A stretch of 54,645 nt of DNA from Acidimicrobiia bacterium. Its GTDB lineage: Bacteria; Actinomycetota; Acidimicrobiia; IMCC26256; JAENVU01. The DNA lies in contig JANYJV010000137.1 in the NCBI GenBank assembly GCA_025361725.1, positions 1-54,645 on the forward strand, read 5' to 3'. This document shows, one piece after another, positions 23,329 through 33,082 of the stretch. Position 1 is the first letter of the stretch. The number at the start of each line of letters is the position of its first letter. Made by a program: the position numbers and the translations under genes. Under the pieces are notes generated by a model. The model ran no database searches, was not told the origin of the DNA, and saw only the letters and a list, made by a program, of their open reading frames with translations.

Positions 23329-25725
23329 GTGAGCCCCGACCCCCGCGAGCTCCAGCACTGCACCACCGCCGATCTCCTTCAGGAGGCGGCCTCGTTGCGC
23401 GACGCGGGGAACGGCACGCGCATCACCTTCTCGCCCAAGGTATTCATTCCGCTCACGATGTTGTGTCGGGACCGCTGCGGGTACTGCACGTTCGCCAAAC
23501 CGCCGGCGCGTCTCGACCACCCGTATCTGGATATCGGCGCCGTGCTTGAGATCGCTCGCGCCGGTGCGGCCGCGGGATGTCACGAAGCGCTCTTCACCCT
23601 CGGCGAAGCGCCCGAGGAGCGCTACCCCGCGGCGCAGGAGTGGCTCCAGTCCCACGGCTACGGCTCGACGGTCGACTACCTGGTGGCGGCGGCCGGTGCG
23701 GTACTGGCCGAGACCGGACTGCTCCCCCACGCCAACGCCGGCGCGCTCCACGAGATCGAGTTGAGCCGGCTGCGGGCGGTGAGTCCGTCACAGGGAATGA
23801 TGCTCGAGTCCTTGGCGGACCGGTTGCACGAACCCGGTGGCCCGCATCATCGGGCACCGGACAAGACCGCAGCTCGTCGGCTCGAGACCCTGGACGCAGC
23901 CGGACGCGCGCGGGTGCCGTTCACCACCGGCATCCTCGTCGGGTTCGGTGAGACCGAAGCCGAGCGGATCGACGCGCTCGTCGCGATCCGGGCCTCACAC
24001 GAGCGTCACGGTCACGTGCAAGAGGTCATCGTCCAAAACTTCCTCCCGAAGCCGGGCACGGCCATGCACTCGGCCGAGGCGTGCGATCCTGAGGTGTTCC
24101 TCCGCGCGATCGCGATGGCTCGGATCATCCTCGGCCCAGACATGCACCTCCAAGCGCCGCCGAACCTGAGCGACGCGAGCGAACTCGCGCAGCTCATCGG
24201 TGCGGGCATCGACGACTGGGGTGGCGTCTCGCCCGTCACGCCCGATCACGTGAATCCCGAACGGCCGTGGCCCGCGCTCGATGCGCTCCGTGGGGCCACC
24301 GAGGCTGCGGGCAAGACGCTCGCGCCGCGCCTCACGGTGTATCCCGAGTATGTGCGCGATGACGCCGAGTGGTTGCACCCCGACGTGCGCACCGCGGTCC
24401 GTCACGCGTCGGATCTCGAAGGCCTCGCCCGGGATGACACGTGGTCGAGTGGCGGCGACACGCCACCGCCCACCATCCGGATCATCGGTGGAGCTCCCAC
24501 GCACGCGCCGCGCGGTCCCGTCGCCGAAGTCCTCGACGGGGTGCACCTCGGTCAGGAACTCGGGGAAGCCGAACTCGTCACCCTGCTCGAGGCACGCGGT
24601 CCGGAGGTCCGGGCCGTCGCCGATGTGGCCGATCAGTTGCGCCGCGACATCGTCGGCGATGTGGTCACGTTCGTGCGCAACCGCAACATCAACTACACCA
24701 ATATCTGCACGTTCAAGTGCAAATTCTGCGCGTTCTCGAAGGGTCCGCTGTCACTCAACCTGCGCGGCGATCCGTACCTGCTGGACATCGAGGAAATGCA
24801 ACGGCGTGTGGTCGAAGCCGTGGAGTGCGGTGCCACCGAGGTCTGCCTGCAGGGCGGTATCCATCCCGACTTCGACGGCAACTACTACCTCGACGTCATC
24901 CGACTGGTGAAGGAGGCGGCACCGTCGATCCACGTGCACGGCTTCACCGCGCTGGAGGTCACCGAAGGTGCCAAGCGCCTCGGAATGGACCTCGCCGAGT
25001 ACCTCACGCTGGCCAAGGAGGCGGGACTCGCCACGCTGCCCGGCACCGCGGCCGAGATCCTGGACGATGAGGTACGGGCCATCATCTGCCCGGACAAGAT
25101 CAACACCGAGGAGTGGCTGCACGCGCACCGGACCGCCCACTCCGTCGGCCTCAAGTCCAACGTGACGATCATGTTCGGATCCGTCGAACGCCCGGAACAT
25201 GTGGCCCGACACTTGCTGCGCACGCGTGCCTTGCAACTCGAGACCGGTGGGTTCACCGAGTTCGTGCCGCTGCCGTTCGTGCACATGGCCACCCCGATCT
25301 ATCTCACGGGCCGCGCCCGGCGCGGGCCGACCTTTCGGGAAGTCCTGCTCATGCACGCAGTCGGGCGTATCGCGTACGCCGGTGCCATCGACAACATCCA
25401 GATCTCGTGGGTCAAGACCGGTATCGGCGGCGCGCAACAAGCGCTGACCGCAGGGTGCAACGACCTCGGCGGCACCCTCATGGACGAGAACATTTCCCGC
25501 GCGGCAGGCGCGAACCACGGTCAGGAGGCCGACGACACCATGTTCCACGCGATGGTCGACCCGCTGGGTCGCCCCCTCGAACAACGCACCACGCTGTACG
25601 GGCGCACCACCACCGTCGGCAAGCGGTTGCGACCACCACCGGAAACGCTCGAACCGCAGCACGACCACGGGCTGGTCAGCGCCACGCCCGTCGAGCTTCG
25701 CCCCCGCACGGCAGTGACCACGTGA
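23329..25725 (+). CDS. fbiC: F0 synthase, fused CofG-CofH (FbiC)
   Basis: A 798-aa bifunctional radical-SAM enzyme that joins tyrosine and a ribityl-uracil to form F0, the chromophore of cofactor F420. The N-terminal CofG half carries CRDRCGYC (Cys-x3-Cys-x2-Cys) and the C-terminal CofH half carries CTFKCKFC, each binding one [4Fe-4S] cluster and SAM. The fused form is typical of actinobacteria. It is shorter than mycobacterial FbiC at the N-terminus only. Its stop overlaps the PfkB start (GTGA). No other F420 gene is in view. Confidence 0.97.
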   Translation: MSPDPRELQHCTTADLLQEAASLRDAGNGTRITFSPKVFIPLTMLCRDRCGYCTFAKPPARLDHPYLDIGAVLEIARAGAAAGCHEALFTLGEAPEERYPAAQEWLQSHGYGSTVDYLVAAAGAVLAETGLLPHANAGALHEIELSRLRAVSPSQGMMLESLADRLHEPGGPHHRAPDKTAARRLETLDAAGRARVPFTTGILVGFGETEAERIDALVAIRASHERHGHVQEVIVQNFLPKPGTAMHSAEACDPEVFLRAIAMARIILGPDMHLQAPPNLSDASELAQLIGAGIDDWGGVSPVTPDHVNPERPWPALDALRGATEAAGKTLAPRLTVYPEYVRDDAEWLHPDVRTAVRHASDLEGLARDDTWSSGGDTPPPTIRIIGGAPTHAPRGPVAEVLDGVHLGQELGEAELVTLLEARGPEVRAVADVADQLRRDIVGDVVTFVRNRNINYTNICTFKCKFCAFSKGPLSLNLRGDPYLLDIEEMQRRVVEAVECGATEVCLQGGIHPDFDGNYYLDVIRLVKEAAPSIHVHGFTALEVTEGAKRLGMDLAEYLTLAKEAGLATLPGTAAEILDDEVRAIICPDKINTEEWLHAHRTAHSVGLKSNVTIMFGSVERPEHVARHLLRTRALQLETGGFTEFVPLPFVHMATPIYLTGRARRGPTFREVLLMHAVGRIAYAGAIDNIQISWVKTGIGGAQQALTAGCNDLGGTLMDENISRAAGANHGQEADDTMFHAMVDPLGRPLEQRTTLYGRTTTVGKRLRPPPETLEPQHDHGLVSATPVELRPRTAVTT

Positions 25726-26726
25726 CGCCTCCTGGACAGCCCCAAATCGTTGCGATCGGCAACGCCCTGGTCGACGTGCTGAGTCACGAGACCGACGAGT
25801 TCGTGGCCACCCACGGCATGACCAAGGGCGCGATGGATCTCATCGACACCCCGCGCGCCGAGGCGTTGTACGCGGCGATGGGTCCGGGCATCGAGATTTC
25901 GGGTGGCAGCGCGGCGAACACCACTGCGGGTATCGCGTCGTTCGGCACGAGCGTGGCCTACATCGGACGGGTGCGGGACGATCAGCTCGGCTCGGTCTAC
26001 CGTCACGACCTCCGGTCGGCGGGCGTGCAGTTCGACACCCCATCGGCGACCGACGGCTTGGCCACGGGATGCTGCCTGATCATCGTCTCGCCCGACGCCG
26101 AGCGAACGATGAACACCTACCTCGGTGCGTCCGCGGAGCTCACCGCCGCCGACGTCGACGAGTGCTTGATCCGGGCTGCGGCCTACACCTACCTTGAGGG
26201 CTACCTCTGGGACTCCCCTGCCGCGCAGGACGCCTACCGGGAGGCGGCGAAGATCGCCCACGACGCTGGTAGGAAGGTGGCGCTCACCCTGAGCGACGGC
26301 TTCGTTGTCGATCGACACCGGGGAACGTTCCTTGACCTGATCGCGGGTTCGGTCGACGTGTTGTTCGCCAACGACGTCGAGATCCAGAGCCTCTACGAGG
26401 TCGACGATTTCGACGCGGCGCTCGCCCTCGTTCGCAATCACTGCGAACTCGCGGCGGTCACGCGGGGTGCGGCCGGTTCGGTGCTGCTCTCAGGCGACGA
26501 CGTGATCGAGGTGCCGGTCGAATCGGTTCCGGGCGGCACCGTGGTGGACACCACCGGCGCCGGTGACCTCTACGCGGCCGGTGTGCTCCACGGGCTTGTC
26601 CAGGGTCACGACCTGCGGACGTGTGGACGGCTCGGCGGCCTCGCGGCGGCGGAGGTCATCTCGCATCTCGGTGCCCGCCCCCAGACCTCGCTCGCCGACG
26701 CCGCGGTCGCGGCCGGCATCGGGTAA
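25722..26726 (+). CDS. PfkB-family sugar/nucleoside kinase (adenosine kinase-like)
   Basis: A 334-aa ribokinase-fold enzyme. 'GNALVDVLS' opens the fold, 'GGSAANTTAGIASFG' is the N-terminal substrate motif, and 'DTTGAGDLYAAG' holds the catalytic Asp and anion hole. The 'GNALVD' and 'MTKGAMDLID' segments resemble adenosine kinases, so adenosine or a related nucleoside is the best guess. The start overlaps the fbiC stop; a LOG-family gene follows after 15 bp, which would fit nucleotide salvage. Confidence 0.85.
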   Translation: MTPPGQPQIVAIGNALVDVLSHETDEFVATHGMTKGAMDLIDTPRAEALYAAMGPGIEISGGSAANTTAGIASFGTSVAYIGRVRDDQLGSVYRHDLRSAGVQFDTPSATDGLATGCCLIIVSPDAERTMNTYLGASAELTAADVDECLIRAAAYTYLEGYLWDSPAAQDAYREAAKIAHDAGRKVALTLSDGFVVDRHRGTFLDLIAGSVDVLFANDVEIQSLYEVDDFDAALALVRNHCELAAVTRGAAGSVLLSGDDVIEVPVESVPGGTVVDTTGAGDLYAAGVLHGLVQGHDLRTCGRLGGLAAAEVISHLGARPQTSLADAAVAAGIG

Positions 26727-26741
26727 CGGCCGAGGCTCCCG

Positions 26742-27773
26742 TTGGATCTTCCGCGCTATCGCACCGGTGACGAGACGCTCGACGCTGAGATTGCGCAACT
26801 CGTCGACGATGTCGCGCCCGCGCACAGCGCGGACCTCGTCTTCGAGATGATCGTCACCGCGCTGCGGTTCGCGCGTGACGGCGCCAACCGTGGTGACCTG
26901 AAAATCGCGAGCGTTGCGCTGAAAGAGATGCGCTACGCGTTCTCGGTCTTCGCGCCGTACCGCGCGTCACGGAAGGCGTCGATCTTCGGCTCGGCGCGTA
27001 CCAAACCGGATGACCCGCTCTACGACCAGGCATCGCGGCTCGCCGCGGCGTTGGCGGCCGCCGGATGGATGGTGGTGACGGGCGCCGGGCCGGGGATCAT
27101 GACTGCGGGTCTTGAAGGTGCGGGGTTGGAGAACGCATTCGGCGTGAGCATTCGTCTGCCGTTCGAGTCCACCGCGAGCGATTTCATCGTCGACGACCCG
27201 AAGCTCGTGAACTTCCGCTACTTCTTCACCCGCAAGCTGAGCTTCGTGAAGGAGTCGGACGCGTTCGTGCTGCTTCCCGGCGGCTTCGGTACGCTCGACG
27301 AAGCATTCGAGACGCTCACGCTCATCCAGACCGGCAAGGCGCAGCCCGCGCCCGTCGTCCTGCTCGACGTTCCGGGTGGTACCTACTGGACGAAGTGGTA
27401 CGAGTTCGTGACCGACGAGTTGTTGAATCGTGGCTATCTCGGTAAGGACGACCTGGACCTCGTGCTCGTCACCGACGATGTCGAGGCCGCCGTCCGTGAG
27501 GCCACGAACTTTTACCGGAACTACCACTCGATGCGATTCGTCGGCCGTGATCTGGTGCTGCGGATGCACCGGGCACCGGACGCGGTACAGCTGAGGACCC
27601 TGAACACGGACTTTGCGGACATCGTCGAGACCGGTGAGATCGTGGTGACCGGCCCGACGCCCCGGGAGGCACGAGACGGGGACGAACTCCACCTCGACCG
27701 CATGCGGTTTCGCTTCGACAAATACCACTGGGCGCGCGTCCGCCGCCTCATCGACACCCTCAACACCTTCTAA
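26742..27773 (+). CDS. LOG-family Rossmann protein (TIGR00730-like)
   Basis: A 343-aa protein with the lysine-decarboxylase-like/LOG core: 'VVTGAGPGIM' and 'LLPGGFGTLDE' are the nucleotide-binding and catalytic motifs of cytokinin-riboside-monophosphate phosphoribohydrolases. It is far longer than small LOG proteins (about 190 aa), with about 75 extra N-terminal and 90 extra C-terminal residues of unknown role. TTG start with a poor ribosome site. As a nucleoside-monophosphate hydrolase it would fit beside the PfkB kinase. Confidence 0.85.
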   Translation: MDLPRYRTGDETLDAEIAQLVDDVAPAHSADLVFEMIVTALRFARDGANRGDLKIASVALKEMRYAFSVFAPYRASRKASIFGSARTKPDDPLYDQASRLAAALAAAGWMVVTGAGPGIMTAGLEGAGLENAFGVSIRLPFESTASDFIVDDPKLVNFRYFFTRKLSFVKESDAFVLLPGGFGTLDEAFETLTLIQTGKAQPAPVVLLDVPGGTYWTKWYEFVTDELLNRGYLGKDDLDLVLVTDDVEAAVREATNFYRNYHSMRFVGRDLVLRMHRAPDAVQLRTLNTDFADIVETGEIVVTGPTPREARDGDELHLDRMRFRFDKYHWARVRRLIDTLNTF

Positions 27774-27785
27774 TCAGCGTCCCGG

Positions 27786-27811
27786 CGCGACTTTTTGTTT
27801 GTAGGGTCGCG
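27786..27811. terminator. Convergent hairpin between LOG gene and photolyase
   Basis: Arms CGCGAC and GTCGCG (6 bp, 14-nt T-rich loop) lie 12 nt after the LOG stop and 34 nt before the photolyase stop. It may stop transcription from both sides; the loop contains TTTTTGTTTG. Confidence 0.5.
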
Positions 27812-27845
27812 GAATTGACCATCCACAGCCAGAAAGTCTCGGGTT

Positions 27846-29195
27846 TTAGGGGGTGCGGGCGGCTTTGTAGGCGTCGATGGCGCGCACTCGGGCGGTGGCA
27901 TGGTCGACGATGGGTGACGGGTAGTCGGCGTCCAGAGTGATGCCGGCGGCGACGAGTTCGAACGGTCCGAGCTTGGACGGTTCGTGGATGGCGCGGTCGT
28001 CGAGAGAGGCGAGTTCGGGCACCCAGCGCCGGAGGTACGCACCATCGGGATCGAACTTCGCGCTTTGGAGGGTGGGGTTGAAGACCCGGAAGTAGGGCGC
28101 AGCATCAGGTCCGGTCCCCGCGACCCATTGCCAGTTGCCGACGTTCTGGGGTACGTCACCGTCGGCCAACAGATGGCGGAAGTGGCGCTCGCCGATCCGC
28201 CAATCCACGAGCAAGTCCTTCACGAGAAACGACGCCGTGATCATGCGGACGCGGTTGTGCATGTATCCGGTCGCAGCGAGTTCGCGCATGCCCGCGTCGA
28301 CGATCGGGAACCCGGTCATTCCCGCCTTCCACGCCGTGATCTCGTCGGGGTCGTTCCGCCACTCGATCGCCGAGTACTCCGGTCGCTGCGCGGTGTCGAC
28401 GAGGGTCGGCGTCTCGTACAGCAGATGCGCGAACCAATCGCGCCACGCGAGCTGACGCACGAACGGCGCGCCGATCGGACCGGCGGCGATCGCCGCCCGG
28501 CGTGCGTTGGCGGCGCTGAGGGTGCCGGTCTTGAGATCGATCGAAAGGCGCGATGTTCCGAGAACGGCCGGGAGGTCACGGTCTGTCGGGTAGTCGGCGA
28601 GGCGGTCCTCGATGAAGGTGTGGAGGCGATCCTCGGCGTCGGCGGCCGAGGTGTGCACGTCCGTCTCCGGGATCTTGGCGCCGCCATCGATGGTGAGGAT
28701 CTCCGCCTCGCCCGGTACTGCCTCGGGTGCAAACTCCTGCTGTTGCCACCGGCGGTAGAACGCGGAGAACACCCGGGGCACGATGCCGTCGGCGGTGAGG
28801 ATCGATCCCGGCGGCTGGACGCCGTTCCCCCAGGATGCGTGGACAGGTACGACGAGCGCGTCGTCGACCTCACGATCCCGGTGCGCGGCGTAGGGCGTGA
28901 CGTCACCGTTGAGAGAGACCGCGTTCGCCCCGACGGCGGCGACCATTGCTGGCACGACTTCAAGCGGGTCGCCGTTGATCACGTGCAGGCGCGCACCGAG
29001 TTCGCGCAGCGCGGCGTCGAGGCTGGTGATCGCGCCGAGCATCGCGGCGCGGCGGAACGGACCGGCGCGATCGAGGAGCAGGCGGTCGAGGACGAAGAGC
29101 GGCAGGACACGATCGTGTTCGGCGGTCGCGGTGGCCCACGCCGGGTTGTCGTCCAGCCGCAAATCCCGCCGAAACCAAACGAGCGCAGTACTCAC
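27846..29195 (-). CDS. phr: Deoxyribodipyrimidine photolyase (CPD class I)
   Basis: A 449-aa flavoenzyme that repairs cyclobutane pyrimidine dimers with light. The N-terminal photolyase domain (ALVWFRRDLRLDDNPA) binds an antenna chromophore; the FAD domain contains 'LAWRDWFAHLL', 'TGFPIVDAGMREL', 'MHNRVRMITASFLVKDLL' and 'GNWQWVAGTG'. Length and motifs are canonical. The GTG start at 29193-29195 lies 13 bp after a 71-aa gene of the glcDEF unit. Confidence 0.96.
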   Translation of the reverse strand: MSTALVWFRRDLRLDDNPAWATATAEHDRVLPLFVLDRLLLDRAGPFRRAAMLGAITSLDAALRELGARLHVINGDPLEVVPAMVAAVGANAVSLNGDVTPYAAHRDREVDDALVVPVHASWGNGVQPPGSILTADGIVPRVFSAFYRRWQQQEFAPEAVPGEAEILTIDGGAKIPETDVHTSAADAEDRLHTFIEDRLADYPTDRDLPAVLGTSRLSIDLKTGTLSAANARRAAIAAGPIGAPFVRQLAWRDWFAHLLYETPTLVDTAQRPEYSAIEWRNDPDEITAWKAGMTGFPIVDAGMRELAATGYMHNRVRMITASFLVKDLLVDWRIGERHFRHLLADGDVPQNVGNWQWVAGTGPDAAPYFRVFNPTLQSAKFDPDGAYLRRWVPELASLDDRAIHEPSKLGPFELVAAGITLDADYPSPIVDHATARVRAIDAYKAARTP

Positions 29196-29208
29196 GAAAT
29201 GTCGCCGC

Positions 29209-29424
29209 TCACGGGCCGTCGTCGAGGTCGGAGGAGCTGGTGTCGCCGAGGGGTTCGAGGGCGCGGATCGCCTTCTCGATCGCACGGCGCGCCTGCAGAA
29301 TCTTTCGCTCGGTCTGTGCTGCGACCTCGTCGCCGTTTGCGGCGGCGCACAGCGCGTCGTAGGCGCGATCGCGCAGGGCTTCCTCGATCGTGCGGAGTTG
29401 TTCGGTGATGTCAGTCAGTTCCAA
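29209..29424 (-). CDS. Small helical hypothetical protein (71 aa)
   Basis: An acidic, Ala- and Glu-rich, almost entirely helical product, likely a coiled coil (residues 1-58), with a disordered Asp/Ser tail. No family recognised. The start is TTG, with GGAGCA upstream, and overlaps the glcF stop by 14 bp. It sits between glycolate oxidase and photolyase in one minus-strand run. Confidence 0.6.
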   Translation of the reverse strand: MELTDITEQLRTIEEALRDRAYDALCAAANGDEVAAQTERKILQARRAIEKAIRALEPLGDTSSSDLDDGP

Positions 29425-30592
29425 GACGTTGCTCCAGGAGTTCGGCGGGGTGACGGACGTCGAGTCCGGCGGCGCTCAGGTGCATCGCACACCCGGGATT
29501 CGCAGACGCGACGACGAAGGAATCGGTTCCGGCTGCCGTCCGTATCGCGGCGACCTTGCGATCTCGCACCGCAAGCGACAACTCGGGTTCGAACACCGAA
29601 TACGCACCCCCGGCGCCGCAACACAGGCCGTCGTCGGCGGTGAGTTTCACGTCGTACCCGTTGGCCAGCACCGCGGCGACGGGCAGGTGGGCGCGCTGCA
29701 CGTGGCGCAGGTGGCACGGGTCTTGGACCACGACCGTCGCCGAGCCCGGGCGCGTCGCGAGTGACCGACCGGCGACAAACGTGGAGAAGTCCACGACTCG
29801 AGCCGAGAACGCGGCCGCGTCGGCCGTGCCGACGAGGCGTCCGTAGTCGGCCAGCGCGGCACCACAGCCGGCGCTGTCCACCACGATCGGCGCGTCACCC
29901 GGGAACGCGCCCATGACCCGACCGGCGAGCGCAACCGCTTCGTCGTGACGACCGGCATGGACGTGCAGTGCACCGCAGCAGTCGGCGCCCGCTCCGGGCA
30001 GGCCGACGCGCGCGCCGGTGGCGCGCATGACCCGCAGCGCACTGCGGTGAACGTCTCGCTGCCACGCGTCCATGACGCAACCGGTGAAGAGGTACGCGTC
30101 GGGATCGGGGTCAGGCGCCAGTGGTGTCGGCGGACGCACCGAGAGCTGCGGCAGTCCGAACCGTGTGGGCACCAACCGCAGTCGTTGTGCAACCGCCAGC
30201 ACGCGCGTCCCCGAGGTCAGCACCCGGTGGCGCGGCAACACGCCTCGATACGCGACGAACTCCACTGCCCGTTGCCATCGCGACCGTTCCGGTGCCTGCG
30301 CGGCCCGGGTGTCTTCCATCAGGTGACCGAACTGCACGTTCGACGGGCACGCGGCTTCACACGCCCGGCATTGGATGCAGGCGTCCATGGCCCCGAAGAA
30401 CGCGGCGTCCGGTGCGGCGCGGCCGTCAGCCACGGCGCGCATCGCCGCGATACGGCCGCGGGGTGACGCAATCTCCTCGCCGGTGACGCGGTAGGTGGGG
30501 CAATGCGGCAGGCAGAGCCCGCACCCGACGCACGCGACGAGTTCGTCCGGATTGAGGTGCAGGTCGAGTTGGAGGCGTAGGTCGAACTTCAT
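29411..30592 (-). CDS. glcF: Glycolate oxidase iron-sulfur subunit GlcF
   Basis: A 393-aa electron-transfer subunit of glycolate/D-lactate-type dehydrogenases. Two [4Fe-4S] motifs, CVGCGLCLPHCP and CIQCRACEAACP, near the N-terminus are followed by two cysteine-rich CCG domains ('ADCCGALH' and 'GLCCGAGGAYS'). It would pass electrons from the FAD subunits to the membrane quinone pool. ATG overlaps the glcE stop (ATGA). Confidence 0.94.
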   Translation of the reverse strand: MKFDLRLQLDLHLNPDELVACVGCGLCLPHCPTYRVTGEEIASPRGRIAAMRAVADGRAAPDAAFFGAMDACIQCRACEAACPSNVQFGHLMEDTRAAQAPERSRWQRAVEFVAYRGVLPRHRVLTSGTRVLAVAQRLRLVPTRFGLPQLSVRPPTPLAPDPDPDAYLFTGCVMDAWQRDVHRSALRVMRATGARVGLPGAGADCCGALHVHAGRHDEAVALAGRVMGAFPGDAPIVVDSAGCGAALADYGRLVGTADAAAFSARVVDFSTFVAGRSLATRPGSATVVVQDPCHLRHVQRAHLPVAAVLANGYDVKLTADDGLCCGAGGAYSVFEPELSLAVRDRKVAAIRTAAGTDSFVVASANPGCAMHLSAAGLDVRHPAELLEQRLGTD

Positions 30593-31629
30593 GCGGCGGC
30601 GCCCACCGGGGAGGCCGGTGCCGTGGCGGGCACCCGGCCGGGGCTGAGCTTGCCGGTAGGATCGAGCGCCGTTCGCAGCCGCCGCTGGACTGCGGCGGCC
30701 GGGAACGAAGCTCCGAACGGATCGAGCTCCGGTGCGCCCGCCTCTCGGAGCAACCATCCGCCACAGTGATGAGCGACGTCCCGAGCCGCGGACACAGCAA
30801 CCGGATCATCGGCTGCGATGTGCACGGTGCCGACGCCGAGCTCCGCGGCCCAGCGCGCGTCGAGACCCCGGAGCCCGTCGGCGAGTTCCGAGATGCGATT
30901 CGGCTCGACCGAGATGCGGCCACGGTGCGGTCCATCGGGCAGTGTCCCGGGCTGTGGACCCGGTAACGCCGGTTCGAGCGCGACGGCACAAACCTGCGCG
31001 TCGATATCGGCCTGATGACCTTCGAGAAGTATGTGCGTCTCGGTGCCATCCCAACGGATGGTTGCGGCATCCGGGAGCGCAGCCACGAGATCAAATGGAT
31101 CGCGAACGGATCTGAACCACTGCGACGCGGCGGCGATCGGCTGGGTGCGCACGATGACCTGCACGAGGATGCCGAGGGTTCCGAGCGAGCCGGTAAAGAG
31201 GCGCGGGATGTCGTAGCCGGTGACGTTCTTGACCGTCGGTCCGCCGCCGCGCACCACCCGACCGTCGGCGGTGACGAACGTGACTTCGAGCAGCTGGTTG
31301 CGCAACGGCCCGAGTCCGAGCCGGCGCGCACCGGACAGACCGCACGCGACGATGCCGCCGACGGTGGCCTCCGCATCACGAGGATCGAGCGGGCACTCCT
31401 GCCCGGCCTCCGCGAGCGCGTGCGCAAGTTCGGCGAAGGTCGTGCCGGCGTTCACCGTGGCGGTCATGTCGGCAGGTTCGAACGCGACGATGCCAGCTGG
31501 GACCGTCACTTCGGTCGCGCCGACGACCGCGCCGCCGATGTCGGCGTGCGTGCCCGCGCCGACCGCGACCACCGCGTCAGCCGCGGCAACCGTTGATGCC
31601 AGCTCCGCCCATCGCGCGCCCGCGGCCAT
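30589..31629 (-). CDS. glcE: Glycolate oxidase FAD-binding subunit GlcE
   Basis: A 346-aa FAD-binding-type-4 protein, the smaller flavin subunit of glycolate oxidase. 'VGAGTHADIGG' and 'VGGIVACGLSG' bind FAD, and 'KNVTGYDIPRLFTGSLGTLG' is the characteristic GlcE segment. The start is placed at ATG 31627-31629, just after the glcD stop; GTG 31654-31656 would overlap glcD and is possible. It lacks the full C-terminal cap of GlcD, as usual. Confidence 0.9.
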   Translation of the reverse strand: MAAGARWAELASTVAAADAVVAVGAGTHADIGGAVVGATEVTVPAGIVAFEPADMTATVNAGTTFAELAHALAEAGQECPLDPRDAEATVGGIVACGLSGARRLGLGPLRNQLLEVTFVTADGRVVRGGGPTVKNVTGYDIPRLFTGSLGTLGILVQVIVRTQPIAAASQWFRSVRDPFDLVAALPDAATIRWDGTETHILLEGHQADIDAQVCAVALEPALPGPQPGTLPDGPHRGRISVEPNRISELADGLRGLDARWAAELGVGTVHIAADDPVAVSAARDVAHHCGGWLLREAGAPELDPFGASFPAAAVQRRLRTALDPTGKLSPGRVPATAPASPVGAAA

Positions 31630-31642
31630 CAGCGTGGTCCCA

Positions 31643-33082
31643 CTAGATCCACGCACCTTCAGGGACCCGCTGGATCTCGCCGCAGCGGCTGCCCTTCGGG
31701 AGGATCTTCTCCGGATTCGCAAGACCGTCCGGGTCGAAGGCGTCGCGGACGCGGGCCTGGAGATCGAGGTCGTCGGCGTCGAAGACGAGCGTCATCGCGT
31801 CGCGCTTCTCGAGGCCGATGCCGTGCTCGCCCGAGAGCACTCCCCCAGCCTCGATGCAGGCCGTGAGGATGGCGTCGCCCGCCGCGTGCACGCGGTCCCA
31901 GATCCCGGGTTCGCGCCCGTCGAACACGAGCAGCGGATGCAGGTTGCCGTCGCCGGCGTGGAAGACGTTCATGCAGATCAGCTCGTACTGTTCCGCGATC
32001 TCGTAGACCCGGCGAATCACCGGTACGAGTTTGGTGCGGGGCACGACGGCATCGTGCAGGTAGTAGTCGGGCGCGATACGGGCGACGGCGCCGAACGCAG
32101 ACTTGCGACCCTTCCAGAGCAGTGCGCGCTCATCAGGGTCTACCGCGACGCGCACGGTCCGGGCCCCGTGCTCACGACACACGCGGTCGATCGCGTCACT
32201 TTCGATCTCCACTCCGCCGAGGAGACCGGACACTTCCACGAGCAGTACCGCTTCCGCGTCACGGGGAAACCCCGCGCCGACGAAATCCTCGACCGCGCGG
32301 GTGATCTGCGCGTCCATCATCTCGAGCGCCGCGGGCACGATGCCCGCGGCGATGATCGCCGAGACCGCAGCGGAGGCATCGTCGATCGCGGTGAAGTCCG
32401 CCAGCAGCGTGCGGATCTCGGGGGGGTTCGGCGTCAGGCGCACCGCGATGCGGGTGGCGATGCCCATGGTGCCCTCACTGCCGACGAAACCGCCGCGCAG
32501 ATCGAGACCCGGCGTATCCGGCGCCAGCGATCCGAGCCGTTCGATGGAACCGTCGGGCAGGACGACGTCGACGGCGAGCACGTGCGCGGAGGTGACCCCG
32601 GCGGCGAGACAGTGCGGGCCGCCGGCGTTGGTCCCCACGTTGCCGCCGATCGTGCAGGCCTGCTGGCTCGACGGGTCGGGCGCGTAGTGCACGCCAAGGT
32701 AGGTGACTGCCCGGGTCAGGTCGAGGTTCAGCACGCCCGGCTCCACCCACGCGTAGCGCGCCGACGGATCTACCTCGATGATGCGGTTCATGCGGGTGGT
32801 GACGATGACGAGCGCGCCGTCGAGCGGCGTGGCACCACCGGCGAGACCGGTCCCGCTCCCCCGTGCCACGAACGGCATCTTGAACTGATTCGCGATCTGG
32901 ACCGCGAACGCAACGTCGTCGGTGGACTCGGGGAAGCACACCGCGCCCGCGCGCCCGCGCGCGGTGCCGCCGTCGCGTTCATAGAGGGTCAGTTCGAGGG
33001 GTTCCGCGCGCGCTTGGCCGTCGCCGAAGCGCGTCTGAAGCGCGGCGACGAGGTCGCGGACGGTGTTCGAATCGGTAGCGAT
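31643..33082 (-). CDS. glcD: Glycolate oxidase FAD subunit GlcD, apparent AUC start
   Basis: The catalytic flavoprotein of glycolate (or D-lactate) oxidase. FAD motifs 'ARGSGTGLAGGATP', 'GGNVGTNAGGPHC' and 'GFVGSEGTMGI' and the C-terminal 'GEHGIGLEKR' are intact. Family homology extends upstream of the first GTG (32939-32941) through 'LYERDGG' and 'TDSNTVRDLVAAL', yet no ATG, GTG or TTG exists between a TAG at 33092-33094 and that GTG. ATC at 33080-33082 lies 6 nt after a TAGCAT -10 and would start a 479-aa protein of normal length. Other options are CTG within the N-terminal region or a base error. Confidence 0.85.
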   Translation of the reverse strand: MATDSNTVRDLVAALQTRFGDGQARAEPLELTLYERDGGTARGRAGAVCFPESTDDVAFAVQIANQFKMPFVARGSGTGLAGGATPLDGALVIVTTRMNRIIEVDPSARYAWVEPGVLNLDLTRAVTYLGVHYAPDPSSQQACTIGGNVGTNAGGPHCLAAGVTSAHVLAVDVVLPDGSIERLGSLAPDTPGLDLRGGFVGSEGTMGIATRIAVRLTPNPPEIRTLLADFTAIDDASAAVSAIIAAGIVPAALEMMDAQITRAVEDFVGAGFPRDAEAVLLVEVSGLLGGVEIESDAIDRVCREHGARTVRVAVDPDERALLWKGRKSAFGAVARIAPDYYLHDAVVPRTKLVPVIRRVYEIAEQYELICMNVFHAGDGNLHPLLVFDGREPGIWDRVHAAGDAILTACIEAGGVLSGEHGIGLEKRDAMTLVFDADDLDLQARVRDAFDPDGLANPEKILPKGSRCGEIQRVPEGAWI